64,000 nt of DNA, taken from Congeria kusceri (Eukaryota; Mollusca; Bivalvia; Myida; Dreissenidae). Each line of letters begins with the position of its first letter. Position 1 is the stretch's first letter. Positions 1-13,800 of this stretch are shown here, one piece after another. The translations under genes and the position numbers were made by a program. Below the pieces are notes generated by a model. The model had not been told where the DNA came from and made no database searches. It saw nothing but the letters and a program-made list of their open reading frames with translations. The DNA is taken from positions 2,715,001 to 2,779,000 of the forward strand of contig CM051034.1 in NCBI GenBank assembly GCA_027627225.1, read 5' to 3'.

Positions 1-126
1 TATTTACGTCATTTCAGCCAAAAAAGTCTCTTCGATGTCCGTATTAATTTTACCAAAAAAAAAGAAGAAAAGAACGTAAGCTTCATTGATTAAACTGATT
101 CAGTTAAAGAATATTTTTATTATTAG
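1..126 (+). other. Left edge of duplicated segment; intron of gene 1
   Basis: Intron sequence before the first visible exon. It matches about 57525-57654 closely, showing that the duplication extends left of the window. No coding signal apart from the acceptor TTATTATTAG just before the exon. Confidence 0.6.
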
Positions 127-3100
127 GTGCACGATGGCCCGACTTGGACATACGACTCAATGGAGGAAGACCACACAGGTAATGCATCACAAGAATTAGT
201 ACTACTAAAATGTACTCAGTCTGAAATATACTACTGAAAAACAAGTGTGAATATGCTAAAATATAAAACTGAAGTAGACTACTGAAAAACAAGTGTGAAT
301 ATGCTGAAATATAAAACTGAAGTAGACTTCTGAAAAACATGTGTTGATATGCTGAATGTACTTTTGAAATATACTACTGAAATAGACTACTGAAATACAC
401 GTGATAAGCTTGATACCCGTCACGTGTTTGCAACGTTTATTATAAAGTAGTACGTTAATGTATCATCAGCAGATACGTTTCAGTTAAACAACATTTACAA
501 AAATTAGCAAAAGCAAATAGCAAGCAAAACGTGAGTATAATATTTCATTTGGTACTTAATGTACATCCAAGAAAAAATTGCTTCACTCGAAATCTGCACA
601 TGCTTGCCATCGTTAGTATGGGCACTGCAACTAAGAAAGTTCTCTATATCAAACTTGGACAACACGTGAAATACTGGCCAATCAAAACAGTTGTTACATA
701 ATTATGTGCCAGGCCCGGCTAGCTTAGTTGGTAGAGCACTGGACTCTCAATCCGGGGTTCGTGACTTCGAACCCCAGCCCGGCCACATAACTTGTGTGGG
801 AATTGGTCATGAAATAATTTCTCCCTTTCTCCCGTTCTCCTTTTACCTAGATTCAATTAGGCAGGTGTCAGTTACTGGCATAAGTATGTGCACTTAGTAA
901 TGGTACACCGCTTAAATCGGCTAAGCTTGCCGATTACAAGTGTGAATAGGGCAACTGACCGCCTTTATTTGACTGAAATACTGTTAAATACGGCGAAAAA
1001 TCCAAACAAACAAACACACATAATTATGTATATTGATTTCTACTTGCTAGTGTCTAAGCTCAAGTTTAAACCTTAACATTTTCGTAGTCAAGCGTCCAGA
1101 TTGTCATTGAAATGAAGTACTTAACACCCGAGTTTGGTCGATTGACATTACTTACATGCACAATTACCTTGTTTCAGTTTTCCAGTTCATGTTCAGTGTA
1201 ATCAATCACGAGTGTGGGTGATTAAATAAATATAAAAATAAAAACGTGCTCAATGTTTCAGGTCACCTGGACCACTCGTACGAGGCGAGCAGGACGAATG
1301 AAGGGGTGAGGATTGTGAGGTCACACCGCAGTCTAAGGGACGTACACAGGACGCACTATAAGGCATGTTTGGAATTTATGCACAGTAGTCTTAAATTGAA
1401 ATACTTTGATGTTTGTTGTCCATAAAATTGGAACCAAATATAAACGCCTTTAATCTTATTACATCAGACACCGCGAGATGTGTTAAGCAGTCAGACATTG
1501 TTTGACAAAGCTTGTAAGTGTCTGACAAAAATATATTATACCTTATTCATATTTCATGTTAGTTTAACTTATTTAAATAAAATATGGATGTTAAACTGAA
1601 ACATTAAGCAGTATGTTTCATGTTTAACCAAATTATTGCATTATCGCCGTTTAATTAACAGTGAATATCTAGTTTTGAACTGGTGGCATACAAGTTACAA
1701 ATCATGGTATCTGACAGCTGATTTAGGAGTTTCGCATAATCTTTTATATACTTCCAGTTTTTTTTACGCAAACATATGAGGCGTGTCGTGGAATACCCGG
1801 GCTTAATGCATATGCGTAAAGTGTCGTCCCAGATCAGCCTGTGCAGTCCGCACAGGCTAATCCAGGGAGACATTTTCCGCTTTTATGGTATTTTCTGTTT
1901 CAAAGAAGTCTGTTCTAAACATAAATCCACTGTATACGGAAACTGTCGTCCCGGATCAGCCTGTAAAGACTGCACAGGCTGATCCGGGACGACGCTTTAC
2001 GCACATGCATTAAACCCGGTTTTCCCACGACACGCCACAAATTTATCTTCCTCCCGTGCTAAAGTTAAAGCACTTTGTTTGATACATCGATCTTCACAAC
2101 TACATCACAAGCTTTACCATGTTCTCTATTGTGTAATGAAGTTTAACAGTTAAGCACGCTGTATTCCAAATAGCAATGATTGGATAAACATTAATAAGTC
2201 GGATATTGATTGCCTATGTTGAACATTGGGACAAACGCCCACTGTCTACTATAGGTAAGAAGCTGATATATACGTTACACACTATACATGATTGATTTGC
2301 ATATGTTTGACGTCTGTGGAACGTCTACTGTTTTCTACAGTTTTGAGCATTCGGACCCTGGGGTAGCACGTTGCACACTATACATGATTGATTTGCATAT
2401 GTTTGACGTCTGTGGAAACTGCTACTGACTACCTAAGAGTAGTTTTAGCAACTGGCTCCTGGTGTACATTTCAGACGACCCATTTCGACGAGCGCCTGAC
2501 CCCTCAGCTGGTTGAAGCCCTCGACAACATCACACTGCAGCACAGTCCGAACACTGTCAGCTCGTAAGTGCTTCCATGTCAGTCATGCCACGTTGTTATT
2601 GTACCGCTGGCAATTTAAAAGTGTATTAAGATATGAAAATAAAAAACTCCAGTTGCGACAGCAGGAGAGAACTCTTATAAGCAGCCCGAGGTCCTTTATT
2701 TATGGCAAGTGACCTATTGCCAAAAACAATACACAGGACATCACAACAACACATAACAAACACAAAACACACACTGATCAAACTGGGGTCACCGCCTAGG
2801 AACGGTCAATACTAAGCATTGGGGGTTTAAACCGGTTTATGTGCGCACAAACCTCACACGTGGCCCAGAATTATTTACAAAACATGTAAGTGTAAATGAA
2901 AATTAACCTCATAGCATCGCAATTCAAATTAAACAGCAATAAAAGAGAATATTATTCAATTTAATTACCATTTAATTACTCAATGGCTGGATGCAATAAA
3001 TGTACATATATACGTGTGAGTTGAGTAAAGGTGACATTGGACATGTGATTGTACATTTCAGTCACACTGTTGAAGGTGCTGCGGAAATCGAAGAAGAACA

Positions 3101-6100
3101 TTCAGGAGGTATTAAAGCGCATTTGATGCAACATTGTCCATGAACGCAAATGACAAGTTTGTTTTTATTTAAAGTGTTTCATCAATTAAGTGAAAAAAAA
3201 AAGAAAAAAAAAGGAGAATAATATCTAATGATGAGAAGTTCAGCACTTCTCTTGACCAACTACGTGCCTTCTTCTTAGAAAAAAAAACCGCGATAGACGT
3301 TGCCTTTAATAAAGTATCACAGTCGTCACAGAATGAAGCTCTGAAGCCATCTGTTACGGAGAAAAAAGTATATTGCCTTTTACTGTGGAATATAATCCGT
3401 CATTGCCCAATATAGGCGGTACTATCCACCGATATTGGGACCTCCTTAACATATCAAAGACTGAAGGTGTTAAATATGTACATGACAAATTCAAACCAAT
3501 CGTGGCTTACAGACGTCCAAAAAATGTGCATGACGTTTCAAGACGTATTAATAGTCATAAATTTGATATATCCAATTTTACTGATCCTGCATTCTCTACT
3601 CTTGTTGCTAGTCACTTTATTGAAGGCAACCATAGTATGGCTGATTTTTCATTTATGCCTATTGATGTTGTAAATAGTAATGTTAATCGCTTATGCAAGG
3701 AAACATTCTGGATACATACGTTAAAAACACAAGCTCCAGATGGCCTTAATTCCAAAATACTGTTTACGGCTTAAAGTGCATGTACAATTAAATAAGATGT
3801 TTAGTACTATTGCGTGTTTTCCTGTTTTTGATTTTTTATATTATATTGCTATAGGAAATATTTGTATTTTATATCCGTATAGTACTAAACAGTCTTGTAT
3901 GTTGCAAATTCTTCATTAATTTAAACATGTATACTTATTTCTATACGTTTTTCCGCCAAATAACGTAACGTTATTGCATGACGTCGCGTCCGTTGTTTAA
4001 TTGTCATTTTATCCGGATGAAGGCGCAAGCCGAAACGTTGAAAGATAAATGAATTGACTGATTTCACGTGTTGCTGTTGACTTTTTCCACAATTATTATC
4101 AATTAAGTCAGTCAGAACAACGATATTAATTTGCAAGCAGTGGATTCCTTTTACAACTTTTAGCAGATATTCAGCATTAACAGGTCATTGTTCTCTCGTG
4201 TTTTCTTCATTACTGTATATTTCTTTATTATCCGCTTTTTTCAGAGTTTCCGAAAGTTTCGTCTGTGTCAAGAAGCAAACTTAAATTAACGTTGAAGAGG
4301 TAAGACTTAAAAAAAAAATCATTAAAATCTAGAAATTGCGGCGTATCACATTGTAACATTATGTAGCGACGTATTTAATTGTTACAAAACGTTGCGGCAT
4401 ATCACTTGGTAACAATGCGTTGCGGAATATCACATGGTAACATTATGTAGCGGCATATCACATGGTAAATATACGTAGCGGAATATCACATGGTAACAAT
4501 ATGTACGTAGCGTCACATCACATGGTAACACTATGTAGAGGCACATCAAATGGTAGCACTATTTAGAGGCACATCACATGGTAACACTATGTAGAGGCAC
4601 ATCACATGTTAGCACTATGTAGAGGCACATCAAATGGTAACACTTTGTAAAGGCACATCACATGGTAGCACTATGTAGAGGCACATCAAATGGTAACACT
4701 TTGTAAAGGCACATCATATTGTAGCACTATGTAGAGGCACACCAAATGCTAACACTATATAGACGCACATTACATGGTAGCACTACAAAGAGACACATCA
4801 AATGGTAGCACTATTTAGAGGCACATCACATGGTAACATTATGTAGAGGCATATTAATTGGTAGCACTATGTAGAGGCACATCACATGGTAGAACCATGG
4901 AGAGGCACATCAAATGGTAGCACTATGTAGAGGCACATCAAATGGTAGCACTATGTAGAGGCACATCAAATGGAAGCACTATGTAGAGACACATCAAATG
5001 GTAGCACTATGTAGAGGCACATCAAATGGTAGCACTATGTAGAGACACATCAAATGGTAGCACTATGTAGAGACACATCAAATGGTAGCACTATGTAGAG
5101 ATACATCAAATGGTAGCACTATGGAGAGGCACATCAAATGGTAGCACTATGTAGAGACACATCAAATGGTAGCACTATGTAGAGACACATCAAATGGTAG
5201 CAATATGTAGAGGCACATCACATGGTAGCACTATGTAGAGGCACATCAAATGGTAGAACTATGGAGAGGCACATCAAATGGTAACACTATGTAGAGACAC
5301 ATCAAATGGTAGCACTATGTAGAGACACATGAAATGGTAGCACTATGTAGAGATACATCAAATGGTAGCACTATGTAGAGGCACATCAAATAGTTGCACT
5401 ATGTTGAGGCACATCACAAGGTAGCAATTTATAGCGGCATATCAAATGGTAACAATGTGTTGTGGCATATCAAATGGAAACAATATGTTAATCATATCAA
5501 AACTTCATACTAAGTATTATATATTTTTTAAAATGAAAATCGCATTTACAAAAAGTATAGATTGTGATATCAAGCTGCAAGGTGTGCGTGTCAAGGTTTC
5601 ATATCCCATGTCTTCTTTGTGTATTTAAGATATGAGCATATATACAAATACATAAAAAAGGTTAAAACCTTCGACAATGTAGCCAAGAACACAGAACACC
5701 TATTCATAAAGCAGATGTTCTATATTCTAGCAAACACAGCGATCCTGCACGAGATCACGCGCTGCACGAGATGCACCAGGACTCTATTAGCGTCAAACCG
5801 GTATGTAACGGCTGTTTGTCGTCAAGAGGGACATAGTGTATTGCAGGATTGCAAGCCGTTTCAATGTTCAGAAACAAAACACAGACAGATTAAAACGATT
5901 ATTCATATATGTCATTTTCTAAATTCCGCTTGAAAATACAAGAAAATAATTTCAAAATAAAACAAAACCTATAAAATAACGAAAGAAAAACGAAAATAAT
6001 TTTACCCAGTTTTGCATCGTTTATTGATGCTGATCAGCAGGGAACAAATATCGACTCAGCTCATGTAAGGTGTTTTTAGCTGTACAGTACAAACCGTTTC

Positions 6101-9100
6101 AGGAATGTAAAAACTAAAATGCGTTTTTAGTACGGGTAATTCTGTTGTAAAATCATATGTTCACATACATAGATAGATCAACTCATCTTTGGTTTCTGTC
6201 CAAAATTGTCATAACATTGTCATCCACAAATAATGTGTATGATATATACGCGTGAGTATAGCTAATATAATTAATATTTTCATTTGTATGTTTGCAATAT
6301 CAAACATATAATGAACATTTTAGTGTATCATATTATGTTAATACACATTAACTACAGAAACCAGAGAAAAAGCTACCTTTGGCACAAGTCGAGGAAGACA
6401 TTCGGAAATATATAAAATGCGTCCATTCCTACACCAACAAATGTAAGTAACAACTAAAACGAGACCTGGCTTCTTAAATATTAAGTTATCTAGTACTTCA
6501 AAAAACTTACTTCTCAACATAAATAATTTGCAACAGGACCATAATTCTAATACATTCCATCTCCAATTTTGCCACATCATGTTGGTGACCAGCAGACAGA
6601 GTTGCCACTTGTGTTTGTTGTTTCAGACGACCGTAATCGAACCGAATGCGTACATCAACTACGTGGATTGATTACTTCCCTTGAAAAAGAAGATTTTCTG
6701 AAACTTGGTAAATAATTAGGAAACATGTACAATATTTAAAAATTAATTATTTCGATATATGTAAAACTATTGAATATACTTAATTTTAATCACAATAGTT
6801 GAAGTTTGATTATTGAGACAAAGCTGGTAGCACTGAACATACTTTATTTTACGCGCACATTCTTGAAAGATTGGTAAGTGATAAGTTATACTATTGAACA
6901 CATTAATGAAATCGTTTGTGGATCAGCATTATTTTAAATATACTGCAACATTGGATTTTCTTTGAAGAGTATGCATGATTGGTGCAATCATTTCTATTCC
7001 AAATTGTCAATATTGAATTAATAAAGCTGCGTTCAGAACAGTCTGCTATTTGTAGGCGAGGAGGCATTAACACGCGTCTGTGGCGTCAATGACACGGTGT
7101 GCGTGAACGAGAGGAATCTGTTTATTGACCTGATTGCACGTGAAGGCAGCGCTGAGGCCCAGTTGCTCGTGCTGGAACACGTGATGTTGCAGCCCAATGT
7201 GACCGAGGAGGAACTGAGGAGGTGTTTTTTTCACGCAATTGCAATACAGAGCCCCGCGCTGGTAGGTTAATATACAATAGTGACAATAATAATTTAAAAT
7301 AAAGGTGTAATTTTACAATTTTAACGATTTAAACGATATTTTATGTAAATGCATTTAAAAACAAATACGTGTACTCTCATTAACGGTTTAATATTAAAAG
7401 CATTTGACCATTTTTAGCTCATTTGAGCACGAGCACGAAGTGCTGTTGGTATTTGTGACCTCTCCTGCGTCGTCCGTCGGCCGTCATCCGTATTTGGTCA
7501 ACGATTGGATTGTTGTCGCGATAAAGACTTCATTTTTTACTCAGTATTGACCTAACTTGCACAGTTTATGTATGACCACGGCTTGTATCGATAATGGGTC
7601 CAATCGGACCGGGAACCCTATAGTTATTGTCCCATTTTTATTGGAAAAATGCCAATATTGACTTTTTCCAGTATACAGACTTCATTTGACATCCAATGTT
7701 GCTCAAATTTCACACTTTTGTGTCACCATTTGATCTCAATCGAAGCGAAATATGGGCCAGGTCGGCCACAAGCACGGGCGTTGTGGTCTCATGTTGTTGA
7801 AAACAAAATGCCAAAATGCCTTTTTCCTTCAAAGGGCATTATTTTTCTTCCAATATTAACTAAACTTTCACAGTTTGCATAGGACCATTAGACCTCAGAA
7901 GAAGCCAGATTGGACCACAAACAGCCGAGTTATGGCCTCTTGTTCATGAAAAACAAGAAAAATGCCTTTTCCCCTCATATATACTTCATTTTCATCCAAT
8001 CTGGACCAAACGTATTCAGGTTTTGTTTGACCGTTAGGTCTCAGCAGACGAGTTATTACCCCTTAATGGAAAAATAAAAGCAAAACAGTACTGCAGGGTA
8101 GGAGACTTAATTTTTACCCGATCTGGACCAAACTGACGATGAGATCTCAGGAAAATTTCAATGTAGGAAGGGTACATGGTAATACACTCCACTGTTCAGA
8201 ACAGAATGGCAAGCATGACATTACCTTTGTCCAGCCGTCACCATTATATTTAAAAACTTCAGCATTAACACGTTCATCTGAAATTGTCTGCGAAACCAGG
8301 GTAGGGAACATACACCCAGGTCCCTACTTTTTTTTAATGACCATGAGTTTTTTGTTTGTATTTAATAAGAAAGGACAAGCCAAGTAGAACAGAAGAGACA
8401 GTTAATCGGCCAGACAAATTAATAAAATACACTGTGGCGTACATGTCGAACCTTTGTTCAAGCCTTTCATAACAGTAAGGTCTTAAATTTTGCCAAGACT
8501 CAGGATAGCCCTTTCGGCCATCATGGCCGTCTTGTCTTAATATTGATCAAATGTGTTTACTTGTGTAGGAACTTGTTCGCCAAGTGGAAAGATTGTGTTT
8601 CGAGGACGGCCATGAACCTGGTGGTAAATTGGCTTGTTTTATACTTCACTTTGTCAGAGCAGCTTGTGTGCATTTTGTTTTTGCAAAAGTTTGAAAATAC
8701 ATTAGTATACATGCCATTATACGTAAGATTTGTGAAACATGCGTATACAATAACATGTTATTTACACAATTCATAATAAAATAATGTCTGTTATTATCAA
8801 GTCTTAAGAAAACAAATCATAAATGACAAATCGTTCTTTGTCCGAAAGAAACCCCGGCCCTGACGAAGACCCGGAAGCGGGCGTGCCTTTCCCTGGGTGC
8901 CATGGCCAAGTCATTGCATGACAAGAACACCACGGAGTCTGACAGGATTGTAGAGCGCATAGAAAATTGGCTCGATCACCACAACGAAAGTAAGCAAATG
9001 CTTTTGTCTGCTTTATTATTTAAGAGTGTTGTTTTGAGAATCCAAAGGACAAGGACACCACGGAGTCTGACAGGATTGTGGAACGCATAGAGAATTGGCT

Positions 9101-10874
9101 CGACCACCACAACGAAAGTGAGTGTTAGGCGACATTGTGAAGTTTCATTGATTACTTGGTTAAACATTATCTGCTTATCAACTATATCTCTTAAACCTTT
9201 TAAAACAACATCCTATTTAAACTATCGACGATTCTTCAAGGACATTTTCCTTGGAAGGTCCTCTGACAAACAGTGCCGCTGCACAAAATGGTGGCTAGAG
9301 CAAATCAGGGGCTTTGCCCTTCTGAAAATCCTCACCACAACCAGTGGAGCATTATAGGTCCTCTTGGGACTCTTGTATAGCGGATATTCTATATTGTTCA
9401 TTAACGTAACCAAGAGAGCAATATTGAACTTATGTTATAACATGTTACTCTCTGTAAATGATACAGGAACCAAAATATATTATGAATCATAATAATGATC
9501 TTCTATAGCCTTTTTGTTACTCTCTTGGACGATCCACCAAAGCCTGAAAGCTTATTTCCCATGTAAAATAACAACTCGTCAGGAAAATCTCATATTGTAA
9601 TTTCCCTTGTACCCCTTACAGCAAGGTCCAGCGACATCATCAAACCTCGCCGTCGTCGTTCTATCATACAGCACGATACACCGGCCCGGAAGCATATTGA
9701 AACCAAGATGGTTCTCCTCCAGAGTCTTGGGAACGCCGGGAAACAGCGCTCACTGCGTCACATCCTGTCCTACATGGAACCAAATGTTGGCGTCACAGCA
9801 TGGCGTCGAGCGGCTATCAACGGCCTTAGACACTTCTCCTGCGATAAGGTACACATTGTACACACGTGTAAATTACATGTACGTGTTCAAATTGTTCAAT
9901 TAGTGCACATATACAACACAAAATGTAGAGTTTGTACCCTTATCTACAATGCGAATCTCTTTTTGAGTCAATATAAATAACTATGTACAGAGCGCAGATG
10001 CGTTGTTGACGAGTATCATTCACGACCATGACGAGGTAGTCAGGAAAACAGCTCACGGTGTCTTCAAGAAGCACCCGAAGGCTGACGACAGAAACTTCAC
10101 CATTGAACACGAGACGGAGGTGATCAGGTATGCACGGGGAATGTAATGTATGACTACGTGTATTTCAAGAGAACTGCGGCAGATAAATAAATAAATATTA
10201 TATCGTATATAACTTAACAATTTAGCAGTCTGACATTATGTTAAGGTCTTAAATGGTTATACGTGTAAATAGTTAGAATGGTATTTTTCTATAGTTTGTT
10301 TTAAACCTGTCTTGGACACAATAGAGCAACAAAAAGCAAAAAAAATTGTTTTACATTAATATAAAGAAATAGGCAAAAATAGATAAAAGTATTCTGGTTT
10401 TAATATTTTAGGTCAAAATTATAGATTTGTATTTACCGGTATATAGTTAAACAACTGGTATTACAAATACATTTATATAAAGCAAATGAAACATTAACGT
10501 AATGCTACGACTGCGCCTTTTCTACTTTGTTTACATTTTGCATTAAATAAATGCACATCGTTAGTACCTATAATTAGTATACTCGGTCAGACTAATATGG
10601 ATTATATTTGCTTATTTGTGTCGTTTACTTAGTAATACAATGAAGATTTTGAATAGAAATTCACTTTATGCAGAATACGTTGTTCTACTTTACAGCAAGA
10701 ATTACACGTACCCGATCGTCAGTCGCGTTCGGAGAAGCCTACTTCAGGCGTTGGAAGAAGGAATCCAAGTAACAATCAAGCCTCCAGGCATTGACTGGCA
10801 GAAGACGATAGGCACCAGCAACATCGGGGCCAGCTTCGGGCTTATCATCCGTAACATCCTGGACCTGAAGTTAG
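127..10874 (+). CDS. Gene 1 exons 1-15: vitellogenin/LLTP N-terminal (LPD_N) domain
   Basis: Exons: 127-178, 1262-1362, 2475-2563, 3062-3108, 4245-4299, 5683-5800, 6041-6064, 6358-6442, 6627-6707, 7056-7261, 8569-8620, 8849-8989, 9622-9848, 9991-10127, 10696-10874. The part up to about exon 8 resembles the N-terminal beta-barrel of large lipid transfer proteins (W-x-Y and E-x-x-x-G patterns, KLKLTLK strand). Exons 9-15 give paired helices such as QLRGLITSLEKEDFLKL, TKMVLLQSLGNAGKQRSLRH and WRRAAINGLRHFSCDK, typical of the helical domain that cradles lipid in vitellogenin, apolipophorin and MTP. Exon 6 must be read in a frame that differs from its longest ORF; only that frame joins exons 5 and 7. 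Exon 2 has a GC donor. Exon 13 contains a polybasic KPRRRRS, a possible furin site. Family assignment is by recalled pattern, not alignment. Confidence 0.75.
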
Positions 10875-13800
10875 GTACGAACATCTATTCTTTTCTGGCG
10901 ACTTAAACAGATATATTGATGGGTGTCATACAGTCAGATAAGTTTTGATTATTGTGAGCTATATTAATAATCTATAATTAACTGGTTAACTCTTTCGGGC
11001 TTTTGTTATGCATGGAAGTTTTTGTCTGAGTTGTAAAAATATTGGGCGTGGCATACGTTAAGCAATTTATAAAAAAGACCACCTAAACAACCAATCATGT
11101 ATCTCATTTAGCCCTTCTGAGTGGCCATTTTATGGTGGATGTGTATGACGGCGCCTATGCTGAGGCGCACGTGGGCATGATCGGCTTCAAGGTCGACATC
11201 GTCAAGGCCTATGTCTGCTTCAAGGGCCACATCGACTACGATCTGAATGTCCTCAAGGTAAACTGTAAAGATTGACAGTTTGATGAAGTTAAAATGTTGC
11301 AAATTGTTATTCAAAAAATATATAACGAACAAGCATATTGAAGAGTTTTTGAATGAATACAATAGCAAAGCGTTTCATGATTATTACACGAACATACACT
11401 TCCACGGTTAATATCTGTATTGTTGTGTTTCTAATGGGTTTTTTGATTTAAAATATTAGATTTTTTTATTTTAAGGTTGGTGACATCCTATGAACACATA
11501 AGAATAAAACATTGACAATTATTATTTGTGCATTGTAGCATGTAAATATATGGTGGTTATGTTTGTCTTTCAGGATTTTGGAATTAATAGTCTGTCTGAT
11601 CTGGTCCAAATCTTTGACAAGATCATGGAAAAAATTGTCAACCCAATCATTAATAGCGTTAAAGCATTCAGGGAAATACTGAAAATGTTCAGAGGTACAC
11701 GTTTTTCCTACATCTCTTAAAGACAAATGTCAGTCTATTCATAAAGTCGCAGTGGTAATTTACACAAGTTCCATGCTTATCATGAATAACTGTACGTCTA
11801 ACAGTAATATCAATTGTCATAAAGTGTACAAGTCATTTTGAGGGCCGTCTATGAAACATGTTGTACAGTTTTTAAAGTTTGAAATATATAATTATTACAT
11901 TCGACAATTTACAAACTCAGAATCACTTGGTCAGTTTCTGAACACTAATTAATAAATTTTCACAGTAAAACCATGTTGCTTTGTATACAATTACCTATGT
12001 TTCTCAATTTGTTGTACTAATGTCTTTATTCAATCTTGATACCACATTAGTATAAGTTTACTAGATGACCCTGAAATTGAAGGATTTGACTTATCACAAT
12101 AACAAGATTTCTCCGTGCAGCCATCATGTATGGGAACTACATTCCTTTTACGGGAAACTAGAACACCAAATGTTTTAAACTGTAATTATTCATGCACTCT
12201 CGTCCGGGGCATGCAAACGTAGTGTAATCATGATAAACGTACAATACAGTACTGTGATAGCAAGAACAATGTTATTATTTACAAATGTGAGCATTTTTAA
12301 ATTAGTATAATGGCAGTATTATTTAATGAAATTTAAACGGATATCTGTTTTAGTTTTGCGTTACAACATGTAAACTTTCAAAAGTTAATTAACAATTCCC
12401 ATATTAGAAACTTTGACATCTATTGCATAAAATGAACGGTGTTATTGCTGACAAAAATGATATGAGGCGCGTCGAGGGAAAACCGGCCTTAATGCATGTG
12501 CATAAAGTGTCGTCCCTGATCAGCCTGTGCAGTCCGCACAGGCTAATCCGGGACGGCACTTTCCGCTTTGATGGTATTTTCTGTGTCAATGAAGTCTCTT
12601 CTAAACATAAATCCACTGTAGGCGGAAAGTGCCGTCCTGGATCAGCCTGTGCGGACTGCGAAGGCTGATACAGGACGACACTTTACGCACATGCATTAAG
12701 TCCGGTTTTACCACGACGCGCCTCATATATTCTTTAATAGATGGTAAGACGCTGACACAGGTTGTGAACGAAATCGTGGATATTGTGAAAAATCTCCCAA
12801 CGCGACTTGGTGAAGTCGCAATCCGAATGCGTGACTTTGTGAAAGAACTCTTCAGCCTTAGCGCCAACACGATTATCGAAGAAATAAAGAGCATTGTCAA
12901 AGAAGTTAGTGACTTCATAGACGGGATCAAGAAAGACACCTTGAAATTCTACAATGTAGGTTCTAGTCATTGTCTGTCTCTATTATTTCTCTCCATGATA
13001 CATTACTAGATCTATCATTTTGTTGAAGGTTTTTGAAAGACATAGTATTTGGATATATATTTTGCTCCGTTTGTGTTAAATACTATTTATATGTTACCTG
13101 CTTTTGCATTTAACTTAATAATAAATCGATCCGCTTATCTATCATAATCTGTGTATTGTAAGAGGACATCAATCAGACTGGCCCAATGTTTGTAGGTTGT
13201 TGTTTACTGTTGTTTATACAAATATACGGTCCTAAAACATATTGTGTTAACCAAAATTGTGTATGATCTCGTTGTGTAGGACGTTGTTGATGCTGTCACC
13301 ATGGCATTGCCATACACAGCGAAGAAGATCATGGACGCTTTCAACACCATCGTGGAGAGTATTGGAAAACTGTTCAAGAACCCAATGCAAGCAATAACAG
13401 GGATGTCCAGAGCAATTATAGAGTAAGATGCATTTTGATTCGGATTCATTAGTTGTACTAATACTGTTCTGACTGTCAGAATGTAGATTGTAAGACGTTT
13501 CTTAAATTACTGTTGCCACAGCTTTGCAATTTAGCACGTCAGAATAAATCTAAACTGGATTTTACAAATATAGCTTTATCACAGCCAAATTTCAATAATT
13601 TTTAGAATGTGTTTTGTTTAATCCATCAACATGCGACTATATGTCCAAGAGGCTGGCATGGTGAATGGACGGTGAAAACGATGGTTGCTGTCATGTCCTA
13701 TATACGTTAGCCAGGTTAAGCTTGTCTTGGAGGGAAATACATGTACATTTATCAACAATATGAAATTATTTTATAGCTTTGGTTTGATTAATTTAAATGA

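Noticed and set aside
713..787. Functional tRNA gene
   Set aside because: The head is tRNA-like, but box B is altered, the acceptor stem has a mismatch, and the element continues as a SINE with target duplications.
4011..4040. Hammerhead-ribozyme-like core in the Penelope-like element (GGATGA, GGC-GCAA-GCC, GAAAC)
   Set aside because: Penelope-like elements are known to carry hammerheads, and stem II and GAAA are present. But the conserved CUGAUGA reads CGGATGA and I found no properly placed UH cleavage site. A covariance-model scan would decide.
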